From RBG-16-66-20 sp964616875 (GTDB taxonomy: Bacteria > Pseudomonadota > Gammaproteobacteria > Burkholderiales > SG8-39), in NCBI GenBank assembly GCA_964616875.1, contig CAZTSJ010000339.1:1-12994 (forward strand): 12,994 bases of DNA. The letters are read 5' to 3'. Numbering within the stretch: position 1 is the first letter of the stretch; every line of letters begins with the position of its first letter. A program made the position numbers and the translations under genes. Under the pieces are notes generated by a model. It was not told the DNA's origin, did not search any database, and worked only from the letters and a program-made list of their open reading frames with translations. Positions 6,411-12,994 of this stretch are shown piece by piece.

Positions 6411-8018
6411 GTGGGCGCAGCGTACGGACAGTACGACACCATCATCGTCGGCGCCGGCTCGGCCGGCTGCGTGCTCGCGAATCGCCTCAGCGCCGACCCG
6501 CGCCATCGCGTGCTGCTGCTCGAGGCCGGGCCGCGCGACACCGATCCCTGGATCCATATACCGCTGGGCTACGGCAAGCTGTTCAAGAAACCCTCGGTCA
6601 ACTGGAGCTACTGGTCCGAGCCCGAGCCGCAGCTGAACGGGCGCAAGATTTTCACGCCGCGCGGCAAGGTGCTGGGCGGCTCCTCCTCGATCAACGGCCT
6701 CGTCTACACGCGCGGCCAGCCCGAGGACTTCGACGACTGGGAAACCCCCGGCTGGTCCTTCGGCGAGCTGCTGCCGTATTTCAAGAAATCCGAAGACCAG
6801 GCGGGACAGGGGTTGGGCGCCGATGCGCTGCACGGCAAAGGCGGGCCGCTCAAGGTCTCCGACCAGAACGAGCCGCACGAACTGTGCGATGCCTTCATCG
6901 AGGCGGCAGTGGAGGCCGGCCATCCGCGCAATCCCGATTTCAACGGCGAACAGCAGGAGGGCGCGGGCTACCAGCAGCTCACCGCGCGCAACGGCCGGCG
7001 CTGCTCGACCGCAACAGGGTTTCTGAAGCCGGTTCTACACAGGAAAAATCTGACGGTGGTGACGGATGCCCTGGTTTCGAAGGTTTTGTTCGTGGGTTTC
7101 AAAGCTTCTGCTGTTCAGTACCTGAAAGGCAAAGAGCAAGTTCAGGCAACTGCAAATCGTGAAGTCATCCTCTGCGGCGGCGCCATCAATACGCCGCAGA
7201 TCCTGCAGCTCTCCGGCGTGGGGCCGGCGGCGCTGCTCGGCGAGCACGGCATCCCGGTGGTCCTCGATCAACCCCATGTCGGCGAGCACCTGCAGGACCA
7301 TTTCCAGGCGCGCATCGCGCTCAAATGCACGCGGGCCATCACGGTCAACGACGACATGCAGAGCTGGTGGCGCATGGCGCGCATGGGCCTGCGCTACGCG
7401 CTGCTGCGCAAGGGCCCGCTTGCGGTGAGCGCCGGTTACGCGGGCGGCTTCTGGCGCACGCGCCCCGAATTGAAGCGCCCCGACGTGCAGACGCACTTTC
7501 TCACCTTCAGCCTCGATCGCATGGGCGAGAAACTGCACCCGTTCTCCGGCTTCACCGCCTCGATCTGCCAGCTGCGCCCGACCTCGCGCGGCTCGGTGCG
7601 CATTCGCTCGGCCGATCCGCGCGCGGCGCCCGCGATCCGCTACAACTACCTCGCCACCGAGCTCGACCGGCGCACCATGGTCGACGGCATGCGCCTGCTG
7701 CGCCGCATTCTCGATCAGCCCGCGATCCGGCCCTACATCGCCTCGGAATACCTGCCGGGTGCGCAGGTGCAGTCGGATGACGAGTGGCTCGGCTACCTGC
7801 GCGCGGCGGGCACCACGATCTACCACCCCACCTGTACCGCAAAAATGGGCACGGGTCCGGACACGGTGGTGGATTCGCAGTTGCGCGTGAAGGGTCTCGA
7901 AGGCCTGCGCGTGGTGGACGCATCCATCATGCCAGCGGTGGTTTCGGGCAACACCAACGCGGCGGTCATCGCCATCGCGGAAAAAGCGGCCGACCTGATC
8001 CTCCGCGATCGGCACTGA
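6411..8018 (+). CDS. GMC-family FAD-dependent oxidoreductase (choline dehydrogenase-like)
   Basis: This is a full-length 535-residue glucose-methanol-choline oxidoreductase. It contains the FAD dinucleotide motif GAGSAGCVLANRLS (14-27), LLLEAG ending the second strand, and the GMC signature GKVLGGSSSINGLVYTRG. The second GMC signature, GAINTPQILQLSGVGP, follows. At the C-terminus YHPTCTAKMG carries catalytic His472, and PAVVSGNTNA supplies the Asn of the active-site pair (around 514-516). Such enzymes oxidise primary alcohols or choline-like substrates to aldehydes using FAD. No ATG is available near the family N-terminus; GTG 6411, 8 nt after the SDR stop, is the likely start and lacks a clear Shine-Dalgarno, so it is probably coupled to the SDR gene. 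It is the last gene of the run. Confidence 0.88.
   Translation: MGAAYGQYDTIIVGAGSAGCVLANRLSADPRHRVLLLEAGPRDTDPWIHIPLGYGKLFKKPSVNWSYWSEPEPQLNGRKIFTPRGKVLGGSSSINGLVYTRGQPEDFDDWETPGWSFGELLPYFKKSEDQAGQGLGADALHGKGGPLKVSDQNEPHELCDAFIEAAVEAGHPRNPDFNGEQQEGAGYQQLTARNGRRCSTATGFLKPVLHRKNLTVVTDALVSKVLFVGFKASAVQYLKGKEQVQATANREVILCGGAINTPQILQLSGVGPAALLGEHGIPVVLDQPHVGEHLQDHFQARIALKCTRAITVNDDMQSWWRMARMGLRYALLRKGPLAVSAGYAGGFWRTRPELKRPDVQTHFLTFSLDRMGEKLHPFSGFTASICQLRPTSRGSVRIRSADPRAAPAIRYNYLATELDRRTMVDGMRLLRRILDQPAIRPYIASEYLPGAQVQSDDEWLGYLRAAGTTIYHPTCTAKMGTGPDTVVDSQLRVKGLEGLRVVDASIMPAVVSGNTNAAVIAIAEKAADLILRDRH
7081..7160 (+). other. Lower-GC islet inside the GMC gene
   Basis: 36 of 80 bases are G or C (45%), against very GC-rich flanks. 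The reading frame is intact through the block, which lies between the two GMC signature sequences and is less conserved in the family. Confidence 0.45.
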
Positions 8019-8038
8019 GCCGGCATTGCGCGGCGCTA

Positions 8039-8067
8039 TTGTCACTTGACAAGACCTCTGCTAGGCT
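8039..8067 (+). promoter_or_regulatory. Candidate sigma-70 promoter for the MNT-HEPN pair
   Basis: TTGTCA (8039-8044) and TAGGCT (8062-8067) are separated by 17 nt, a good -35 with a modest -10. Transcription would start near 8074, only a few bases before ATG 8077, and there is no Shine-Dalgarno there. The message could therefore be leaderless. An overlapping TTGACA at 8046-8051 is the wrong distance from the same -10. Confidence 0.4.
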
Positions 8068-8076
8068 GGCCGCGCC

Positions 8077-8607
8077 ATGGTCAGACCCGCCTTATCCCGT
8101 CTGTGCTCCACGCGTGAGTTTGCGCACCTGCGCGGTATCAGCCGCCAGCGCGTGCTCGCCCTGCTGGACGCCGGGCGCATCGCGGGCGCGCAATGGATCG
8201 GCGCGCGCTGGGCGATTCCGCGCGCCGCCCGCGTTGCGCCGCCCGCGCGCGCGCAGGCCGCGGGACCCGGCCTGGCGCAGCTCACGCCGCTGGAGAACGC
8301 CCTGGTTGCTGAATTTGCAGCCCGGGTGCGCGCGCTTGCTGCCGCGCGCTTCGAGCGTATCGCGGTGTTCGGCAGCCGCATCCGGGGCGGGTCGCGGGCC
8401 GACTCCGATCTCGATGTCGCCGTGTTCATAGCCGGCCGCGAGGACCGTGCGTTACGGACGGCGATTTATGCCGCGGCGGCGGAAGCCGCGGCAGCGCTGG
8501 AGGGTGCGGAGCCCGCGCTGCTGCAGCCGTCGGTGATTTTCTCCGCCAGCGCGCGTACCCGCTTCGTCGACGTCATCGAACGCGAAGGCCGGCCATGGAC
8601 AAGCTGA
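8077..8607 (+). CDS. HTH-nucleotidyltransferase fusion (MntA-like antitoxin candidate)
   Basis: This 176-residue protein has two parts. Residues about 10-50 (STREFAHLRGISRQRV, then an Arg-Ile turn and WIGARWAIPR) look like an excisionase/MerR-type winged helix-turn-helix: a strand-HTH followed by a 'G-x-R-W-x-I-P-R' wing. After an Ala/Pro/Arg-rich linker, residues about 85-170 form a minimal nucleotidyltransferase. Its motif is GS(x10)DxD: G99-S100, then Asp111 and Asp113 in SDLDV, the two metal-binding aspartates of the Pol beta-like fold. In MntA-HepT systems this enzyme adds AMP groups to the HEPN toxin and so acts as an antitoxin. The extra HTH suggests that it also binds DNA and may repress its own operon, which is inference. 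The next gene overlaps its 3' end by 13 nt. Confidence 0.75.
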   Translation: MVRPALSRLCSTREFAHLRGISRQRVLALLDAGRIAGAQWIGARWAIPRAARVAPPARAQAAGPGLAQLTPLENALVAEFAARVRALAAARFERIAVFGSRIRGGSRADSDLDVAVFIAGREDRALRTAIYAAAAEAAAALEGAEPALLQPSVIFSASARTRFVDVIEREGRPWTS

Positions 8608-9086
8608 CGCGCTCGCGCGTCGCGCTCAAGCTCGAGCAGCTCGATTCAAAGCTGACGTCGTTCCTCGCCAATTACCGGGCGCGCAATCCGCGCGAGTGCG
8701 CTTCCAGCATGTATGTCGCGGTGTTCCATGCCGCCGAGGCGTTGCTTTATGCCAAGGGCATCGAGGCGGCGAGCCACAAGGCGGTCGCGAGCCTGCTCGC
8801 CATGCACTTCGTGCGCCCCGGCGTGCTGCCGCGCGAAACCTCGGCGAAATTCTCGGCGCTGATGGCCGGGCGCCACGACGCCGACTGCAACGAGGCGATC
8901 CCCTTCGGCCTCGAAGACGCGCGCGCCGCTGCTGCCACCGGCCACGCCTTGCTTGCGGACCTGCTCGGCCTGCTGGAGGGCGTCGCCGGGGCGCCGCCCA
9001 CGACCGCTGCGCGCAAGCTGCTTGCGCAGATCGGCAAGGCCGTGCCGCGCAAGACGGGCAGGCGCGCCGGAGTCGAATCCAAATAG
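8595..9086 (+). CDS. HEPN-domain protein (UPF0332-like), HepT-type partner of the upstream MNT
   Basis: This 163-residue all-helical protein resembles the UPF0332/HEPN group. It has MYVAVFHAAEALLYAKG (His45 in the first conserved helix), SHKAV (His61), FVRPGVLP, and an R-x-x-A-D-x block at RHDADC (R93-C98) where relatives usually have R-x-x-A-D-Y. HEPN toxins are ribonucleases with an RX4-6H site; none is in the expected place. The only R-x6-H is R110 to H117, which sits in an alanine-rich helix and is probably coincidence. The protein may therefore be a non-nuclease HEPN, or the active site may differ. The C-terminal about 40 residues are basic and not part of the usual domain. ATG 8595 overlaps the MNT gene and follows GAAGG, so the pair is translated together, as in MntA-HepT modules. 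Confidence 0.75.
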   Translation: MDKLTRSRVALKLEQLDSKLTSFLANYRARNPRECASSMYVAVFHAAEALLYAKGIEAASHKAVASLLAMHFVRPGVLPRETSAKFSALMAGRHDADCNEAIPFGLEDARAAAATGHALLADLLGLLEGVAGAPPTTAARKLLAQIGKAVPRKTGRRAGVESK

Positions 9087-9195
9087 CCCTGTATTTCTGA
9101 ACCAGCAGGGCAGTAAAGCGAGGCATGAATCCCTCGCCCCGCAGCGCGCATCGCCCGCCAACTCCACTATCATGACGGCGTAGGCCTCGGAACCG

Positions 9196-9203
9196 AAGGG
9201 AGG
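9196..9203 (+). promoter_or_regulatory. Shine-Dalgarno site for the tandem-GAF gene
   Basis: AAGGGAGG ends 6 nt before ATG 9210 and supports that start. The 123-bp gap after the HEPN stop holds no other clear signal; I could not identify a convincing -35/-10 pair. Confidence 0.7.
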
Positions 9204-9209
9204 CGGCCG

Positions 9210-12200
9210 ATGGCGAAACTCAGCAAGCGCGGGCGCAAGGCACCGCCGCAGGCGCGGCGCAAGGCCGCCGCGCCGGGCCAGGCCGTCGTCGCCCGGCTCC
9301 GGCAGCAGCTTAGCGAGGAGCGTGCGCAGCGCGCCGCGACGGCGCAAATTCTCAAGATCATCGCCCGTTCGCCGTCGGACGCGCAGCCGGTGTTCGACGT
9401 CATCCTCAAGAACGCGACCCGGCTCTGCGGCGCGCACCTCGGGCTGCTCGCACTGTTCGCGGGCGGGAAGTACCGGATTGTCGCAAGCCTGGGCGCCAAT
9501 CGGGCGTATCTGAAGAACATCGCCTCGAGAGACCCGGTCGAGGTTCAGCCCGGGAGCGTGATTGCACGCAGTACGGCAGCGCGCAAACCGGTCCAGGTCC
9601 TGGATGCCAGGCAGGCCGAGAACTATCGCAAAAGAGTTCCCCAGAGCGTGGCGCTGGTCGAGCTGGGCGGCGCGCGTTCCTACCTGCAGGTGCCGATGCT
9701 CAAGAAAGGGGCGGTGGTCGGCTCGATTGCGATCTTCCGCCCTGAAGTCCGTCCGTTCACGCAGGCGCAGTTAGACCTGGTCAGCACCTTCGCCAGCCAG
9801 GCGGTGATCGCGATCGAGAACGTCCGCCTGTTCAACGAGACCAGAGAGGCGCTCGAGCGGCAGACGGCGACTGCCGAGATCCTGAAAGTCATCAGCAACT
9901 CGCCGACGGACGTGCAGCCGGTGCTTCAGGCGATCGTACGAAGCGCTGCGCGGCTCGTCGAGCCTTGCCACGCGGTGGTCGTCATGCGTGAGGGCGATCA
10001 GGTCACGCGCAAGGCCATTGCCGGACCCCGCCGAACCGAGTCCGAACTTGCAAGGCTCAATCGGGAGCATCCGTTGGAGTTCGATCCGAAGCAAAGCGTG
10101 GCCGTGCAGTCGATTGTCGAGTGCCGGATAGCTGAAATTTCGGACACGGAGGTGCGCGGGACGAGCAAGTTCGTCAAGCAAGTGGCGCGCGTCGCAGGGT
10201 ATCGATCCATCACCTCGGTGCCGCTGGTCCGCGAAGGGACCGGCATTGGCGCGATCGTGCTTACGAATCCGCAATCGGGGTTCAGGCTGGCCGACACGCA
10301 GCTCGCGTTGCTCCAGACCTTCGCCGACCAGGCGGTGATCGCGATCGAGAACGTGCGCCTGTTCAACGAGACCAGGGAGGCGCTCGAACAGCAGAAGGCG
10401 ACGGGCGAGATTCTCGGCGCCATGTCGGCGTCGATCGCCGACACCAAGCCGGTGTTCGACCGCATTCTGGCCAGCTGCGAGCGGCTCTTCGCCGGGCGGC
10501 TGTTGGGTGTCAGCGTCGTCGGCCAAGACGGCAAGCTCCACCTTGGCGCATACCGCGGCCCGGGCGCCGAGGAGTTCGCGCGCATCTTTCCGCTGGCGGT
10601 GGACGAGACCTCGGGAGCGGGAGCGGCGATCGTCAATTGCCGCGTCATGCATTACCCGGACGTCGAGCGCGGGCAGGGCGTTCCCGCCGGGGTTCGCAAC
10701 GGCTGCGCGGCGACCGGCACGAAGTCGGTGGTCTTCGCACCGATGATGTGGGAAGAGGGCGGCATCGGCGCGATTTTCGTCGGCCGCCGCTTCGCGATCC
10801 CGTTCAGCGACAAGGAAATCGAGCTGCTCAAGGCTTTCGCCCACCAGGCGGCGATCGCGATCAAGAACGTGCGGATGTTCAACGAGACCCGGGAGGCGCT
10901 CGAGCGGCAGACGGCGACGGCGGAGATCCTCAGGGTCATCAGCAGTTCGCCGACCGACGTGCAGCCGGTGCTCGATGCCGTGGCCGAGCGCGCCAGCAAG
11001 CTTTGCAACGCGCCACACGCGAATGTGCTGCTCACCGAGGGCGACCAGCTCCGCGTGATGTCGGTCCACTCGACCGAGTCGGGAGCGACGCCAGACCAGC
11101 GCAACTACGTTCCGCTCGCCAGGACCTACCTCAACGCGCGCGCCGTACTCGATCGCGAGACCGTGCACTTCGCCGACGTGACCCAGGTAATGGACACGGA
11201 GTTTCCGGACGTGCGCCGCAACCAGCAGCGGTTCGGCTTCCGCGCCACGCTTTCGGTGCCGCTCATGCGCGAGGGCGAGGCAATCGGGGTGATCTGGGTA
11301 TGGCGCCGGGAGGCGGGCTTGTTCACAACGGAGCAGGTGGACCTGCTGAGGACGTTCGCGGACCAGGCGGTGATCGCGATCGAGAACGTGCGCCTGTTCA
11401 ACGAGACCAGGGAGGCGCTCGAGCGGCAGACGGCGACGGCGGAAATCCTGAAGGTGATCAGCAGTTCGCCGACCGATATTCAGCCAGTGCTGGATGCCGT
11501 AGCCGAGAATGCCGCGCAGATCTGCGGGGCGAGTGATGCTGTCCTGTTCCGGACCGATGGGGATGCACTTCGGCAGGTGGCCCACTATGGCCAAATCCCG
11601 AATTTGGCGGAGACGATGCCTGTCAGCCGTGGCTCGGCCACTGGCCGGTCCGTCCTCGACCGGCAAGCGGTTCACATTCATGATCTCGAGGCCGAATCCG
11701 AAGCAGAGTTCCCTATCGCTAAAATCCATCAGAACCCCGATCCTCATCGCACGATCCTCGCAGTGCCCTTGCTGCGCGAGGGTGTTTCGATTGGTGCGAT
11801 TGCAATTCGCCGAAAGGAAGTTCGTCCCTTCTCGGATAAGCAGGTCGAGTTGCTCAAGACCTTCGCCGACCAGGCGGTGATCGCGATCGAGAACGTGCGC
11901 CTGTTCAAGGAGCTCGAGGCGCGCAACCGCGATGTCACCGATGCGCTCGAGCAGCAGACGGCGACGGCGGAGATCCTCAAGGTCATCAGCGGCTCGCTCA
12001 CGGACGTGCAGCCGGTGTTTGATGCAATCATGGATAGCGCGGCGCGACTGTTCGGACGCAGGGCCGGCCTCCGGCTGGTAGAGGACGGAATGCTTCGTCG
12101 CAGGGCGATCAGCGACGCAGGTGCGGCAGGCCTTGCAGGCGCCGAGTCGCAACCGATCGACCGGAACAGCCTCGTCGGCATCGCCGCTCTGGAAGGGCGG

Positions 12201-12994
12201 GTGATTCAGGTTTCGGATACTTACGGACCCGACGCTCCGCCCTATATGCGGGCGCATGCCCGTGAGATGAATTTTCGTTCGCTCGCCTGCGCCCCGTTGG
12301 TCCGTGAAGGCGCCGTGGTCGGGGTCATCTCGGTCTCGTCACTCGACCCAGGCACGCTCACGGACAAGCAAATGGCATTGCTCGCGACCTTCGCCGACCA
12401 GGCGGTCATCGCGATCGAGAACGTGCGCCTGTTCAACGAGACCCGCGAGGCGCTCGAGCGGCAGACGGCGACGGCGGAGATTCTCAACGTCATCAGCCGG
12501 TCCCCGACGGATGTCCGGCCGGTCTTCGAATGCATCGTACGCAGCGCGTTACGGCTGACAGGTGGCGCTACAGGAGGGCTTTTCACGTCCGATGGCAGCG
12601 CGGTAGACGTCGGTTGGATCGACGCCCCTCTTGGAAGCGAGAGCGCCGAATTGTATCGGCGCGCGTATCCGATGCCGATCGGGAGGAACGTGCCTGCGAT
12701 GGCGGCAATGCGCGAATGCCGCGTCGTGAACGAGCCGGACTTGCTTGCAAGCAATTTCGAAGAGGGCTCGAAGGCGCGGGCACGCGCCGGCAATTACCGG
12801 TCCGCATTGTGTGTGCCGATGCTGCGCGGCGGAAGCGCAATCGGAGCGATCGCGGTTACGCGACGCGAGGCCGGGCTTTTCGCGAATCACCATGTGGCGC
12901 TCCTTCAGGCCTTCGCCGACCAGGCGGTGATCGCGATCCAGAACGCGCGGCTGTTCAACGAAACCAAGGAGGCGCTCGAGCGGCAGACGGCGAC
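9210..12994 (+). CDS. Giant cytoplasmic tandem-GAF sensor protein (at least 7 GAF domains), 3' end outside window
   Basis: The frame is open for 1261 codons and runs off the right edge with no stop; I read it codon by codon. The N-terminus is basic and helical (MAKLSKRGRKAPPQARRKAA) with no signal peptide or membrane segment, so the protein is cytoplasmic. GAF domains follow at roughly residues 56-205, 232-382, 410-555, 580-728, 753-897, 930-1073 and 1100-1247. Each ends in FADQAVIAIENVRLF (or a close variant) and leads into NETREALERQTATAEIL, then VI-S-SP-T-DVQPV of the next domain. GAF domains bind small ligands, cyclic nucleotides, haem or chromophores, or only dimerise; no chromophore Cys or NKxnFx5DE cyclic-nucleotide motif is obvious. 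The output domain is unseen: by precedent such arrays end in a histidine kinase or a class III adenylate/guanylate cyclase. GAF3 is preceded by a different linker class (KATGEILGAMSASIADTKPV). Confidence 0.85.
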   Translation, partial: MAKLSKRGRKAPPQARRKAAAPGQAVVARLRQQLSEERAQRAATAQILKIIARSPSDAQPVFDVILKNATRLCGAHLGLLALFAGGKYRIVASLGANRAYLKNIASRDPVEVQPGSVIARSTAARKPVQVLDARQAENYRKRVPQSVALVELGGARSYLQVPMLKKGAVVGSIAIFRPEVRPFTQAQLDLVSTFASQAVIAIENVRLFNETREALERQTATAEILKVISNSPTDVQPVLQAIVRSAARLVEPCHAVVVMREGDQVTRKAIAGPRRTESELARLNREHPLEFDPKQSVAVQSIVECRIAEISDTEVRGTSKFVKQVARVAGYRSITSVPLVREGTGIGAIVLTNPQSGFRLADTQLALLQTFADQAVIAIENVRLFNETREALEQQKATGEILGAMSASIADTKPVFDRILASCERLFAGRLLGVSVVGQDGKLHLGAYRGPGAEEFARIFPLAVDETSGAGAAIVNCRVMHYPDVERGQGVPAGVRNGCAATGTKSVVFAPMMWEEGGIGAIFVGRRFAIPFSDKEIELLKAFAHQAAIAIKNVRMFNETREALERQTATAEILRVISSSPTDVQPVLDAVAERASKLCNAPHANVLLTEGDQLRVMSVHSTESGATPDQRNYVPLARTYLNARAVLDRETVHFADVTQVMDTEFPDVRRNQQRFGFRATLSVPLMREGEAIGVIWVWRREAGLFTTEQVDLLRTFADQAVIAIENVRLFNETREALERQTATAEILKVISSSPTDIQPVLDAVAENAAQICGASDAVLFRTDGDALRQVAHYGQIPNLAETMPVSRGSATGRSVLDRQAVHIHDLEAESEAEFPIAKIHQNPDPHRTILAVPLLREGVSIGAIAIRRKEVRPFSDKQVELLKTFADQAVIAIENVRLFKELEARNRDVTDALEQQTATAEILKVISGSLTDVQPVFDAIMDSAARLFGRRAGLRLVEDGMLRRRAISDAGAAGLAGAESQPIDRNSLVGIAALEGRVIQVSDTYGPDAPPYMRAHAREMNFRSLACAPLVREGAVVGVISVSSLDPGTLTDKQMALLATFADQAVIAIENVRLFNETREALERQTATAEILNVISRSPTDVRPVFECIVRSALRLTGGATGGLFTSDGSAVDVGWIDAPLGSESAELYRRAYPMPIGRNVPAMAAMRECRVVNEPDLLASNFEEGSKARARAGNYRSALCVPMLRGGSAIGAIAVTRREAGLFANHHVALLQAFADQAVIAIQNARLFNETKEALERQTA
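9789..12994 (+). repeat. Tandem repeat array of about 507-531 bp units (GAF + helical linker)
   Basis: The shared linker starts with the codon for the Phe of FA(D/S/H)Q at 9789, 10320, 10836, 11355, 11862, 12390 and 12912. Successive distances are 531, 516, 519, 507, 528 and 522 bp, all multiples of three. The linker DNA is nearly identical between copies: 62 bases at 10326-10387 match 11361-11422 exactly. The GAF cores between linkers differ in sequence and base composition. The seventh linker is cut by the window edge. Confidence 0.9.

Noticed and set aside
7035..8045. Open frame of 336 residues on the - strand opposite the GMC gene
   Set aside because: Antisense shadow of a gene with conserved FAD and active-site motifs.
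8922..8945. R110-x6-H117 in the HEPN protein as a nuclease site
   Set aside because: It lies in an alanine-rich last helix, not where the catalytic motif sits in HEPN relatives; likely chance.
9086..9111. Inverted repeat GCCCTG/CAGGGC after the HEPN stop
   Set aside because: A 6-bp stem with a 14-nt loop and no T run; too weak for a terminator.
9771..12257. Long open frame on the - strand (828 residues) across the GAF array
   Set aside because: It is antisense to the repeat array, is itself repetitive and Arg/His-rich, and shows no domain. GC-rich third positions of the real + gene remove stops from the opposite frame.

Overview
The window is dense, GC-rich bacterial DNA. Nearly every real gene prefers G or C at the third codon position, which is why long open frames also appear on the opposite strand. 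All the genes I can support lie on the + strand. The gene families (a DUF4124 envelope protein, a Cyclase-family/SDR/GMC catabolic set, an MNT-HEPN pair and a giant tandem-GAF sensor) and the base composition suggest a proteobacterium, probably a betaproteobacterium. That is inference; no marker gene is present.

Region 1 (3-467) is the C-terminal part of a class I SAM-dependent methyltransferase that begins before the window.

Region 2 (571-8018) is one run of eight tightly packed genes, many overlapping or a few bases apart. It starts with three exported proteins: a TPR protein with a conserved histidine cluster, a small zinc N-acetylmuramoyl-L-alanine amidase and a DUF4124 protein. Five enzymes follow: an epoxide-hydrolase-like alpha/beta hydrolase, a MaoC-type (R)-hydratase, a Cyclase-family metal hydrolase, an SDR dehydrogenase and an FAD-dependent GMC oxidoreductase. 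The five look like a small-molecule catabolic module (hydrolyse, hydrate or open a ring, oxidise an alcohol), but the substrate cannot be read from the sequence. Several short AT-rich islets with rare codons interrupt these otherwise GC-rich genes.

Region 3 (8077-9086) is a nucleotidyltransferase/HEPN pair of the MntA-HepT kind. The nucleotidyltransferase carries an N-terminal excisionase/MerR-like helix-turn-helix, the HEPN partner lacks a canonical RX4-6H site, and a candidate promoter sits so close to the first ATG that the message may be leaderless.

Region 4 (9210 to the right edge) is a very large cytoplasmic sensor protein. At least seven GAF domains alternate with nearly identical helical linkers at a period of about 507-531 bp. 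The frame is open at the window edge, so the output domain (by family precedent a histidine kinase or nucleotide cyclase) is not visible. The linkers are almost identical at DNA level while the GAF cores have diverged, and one linker carries an extra stretch of exactly seven residues. The most unusual content is the HTH-MNT/HEPN pair and this GAF array. No tRNA, rRNA, CRISPR array or insertion sequence was seen, and there is no gene-free stretch longer than 300 bp.
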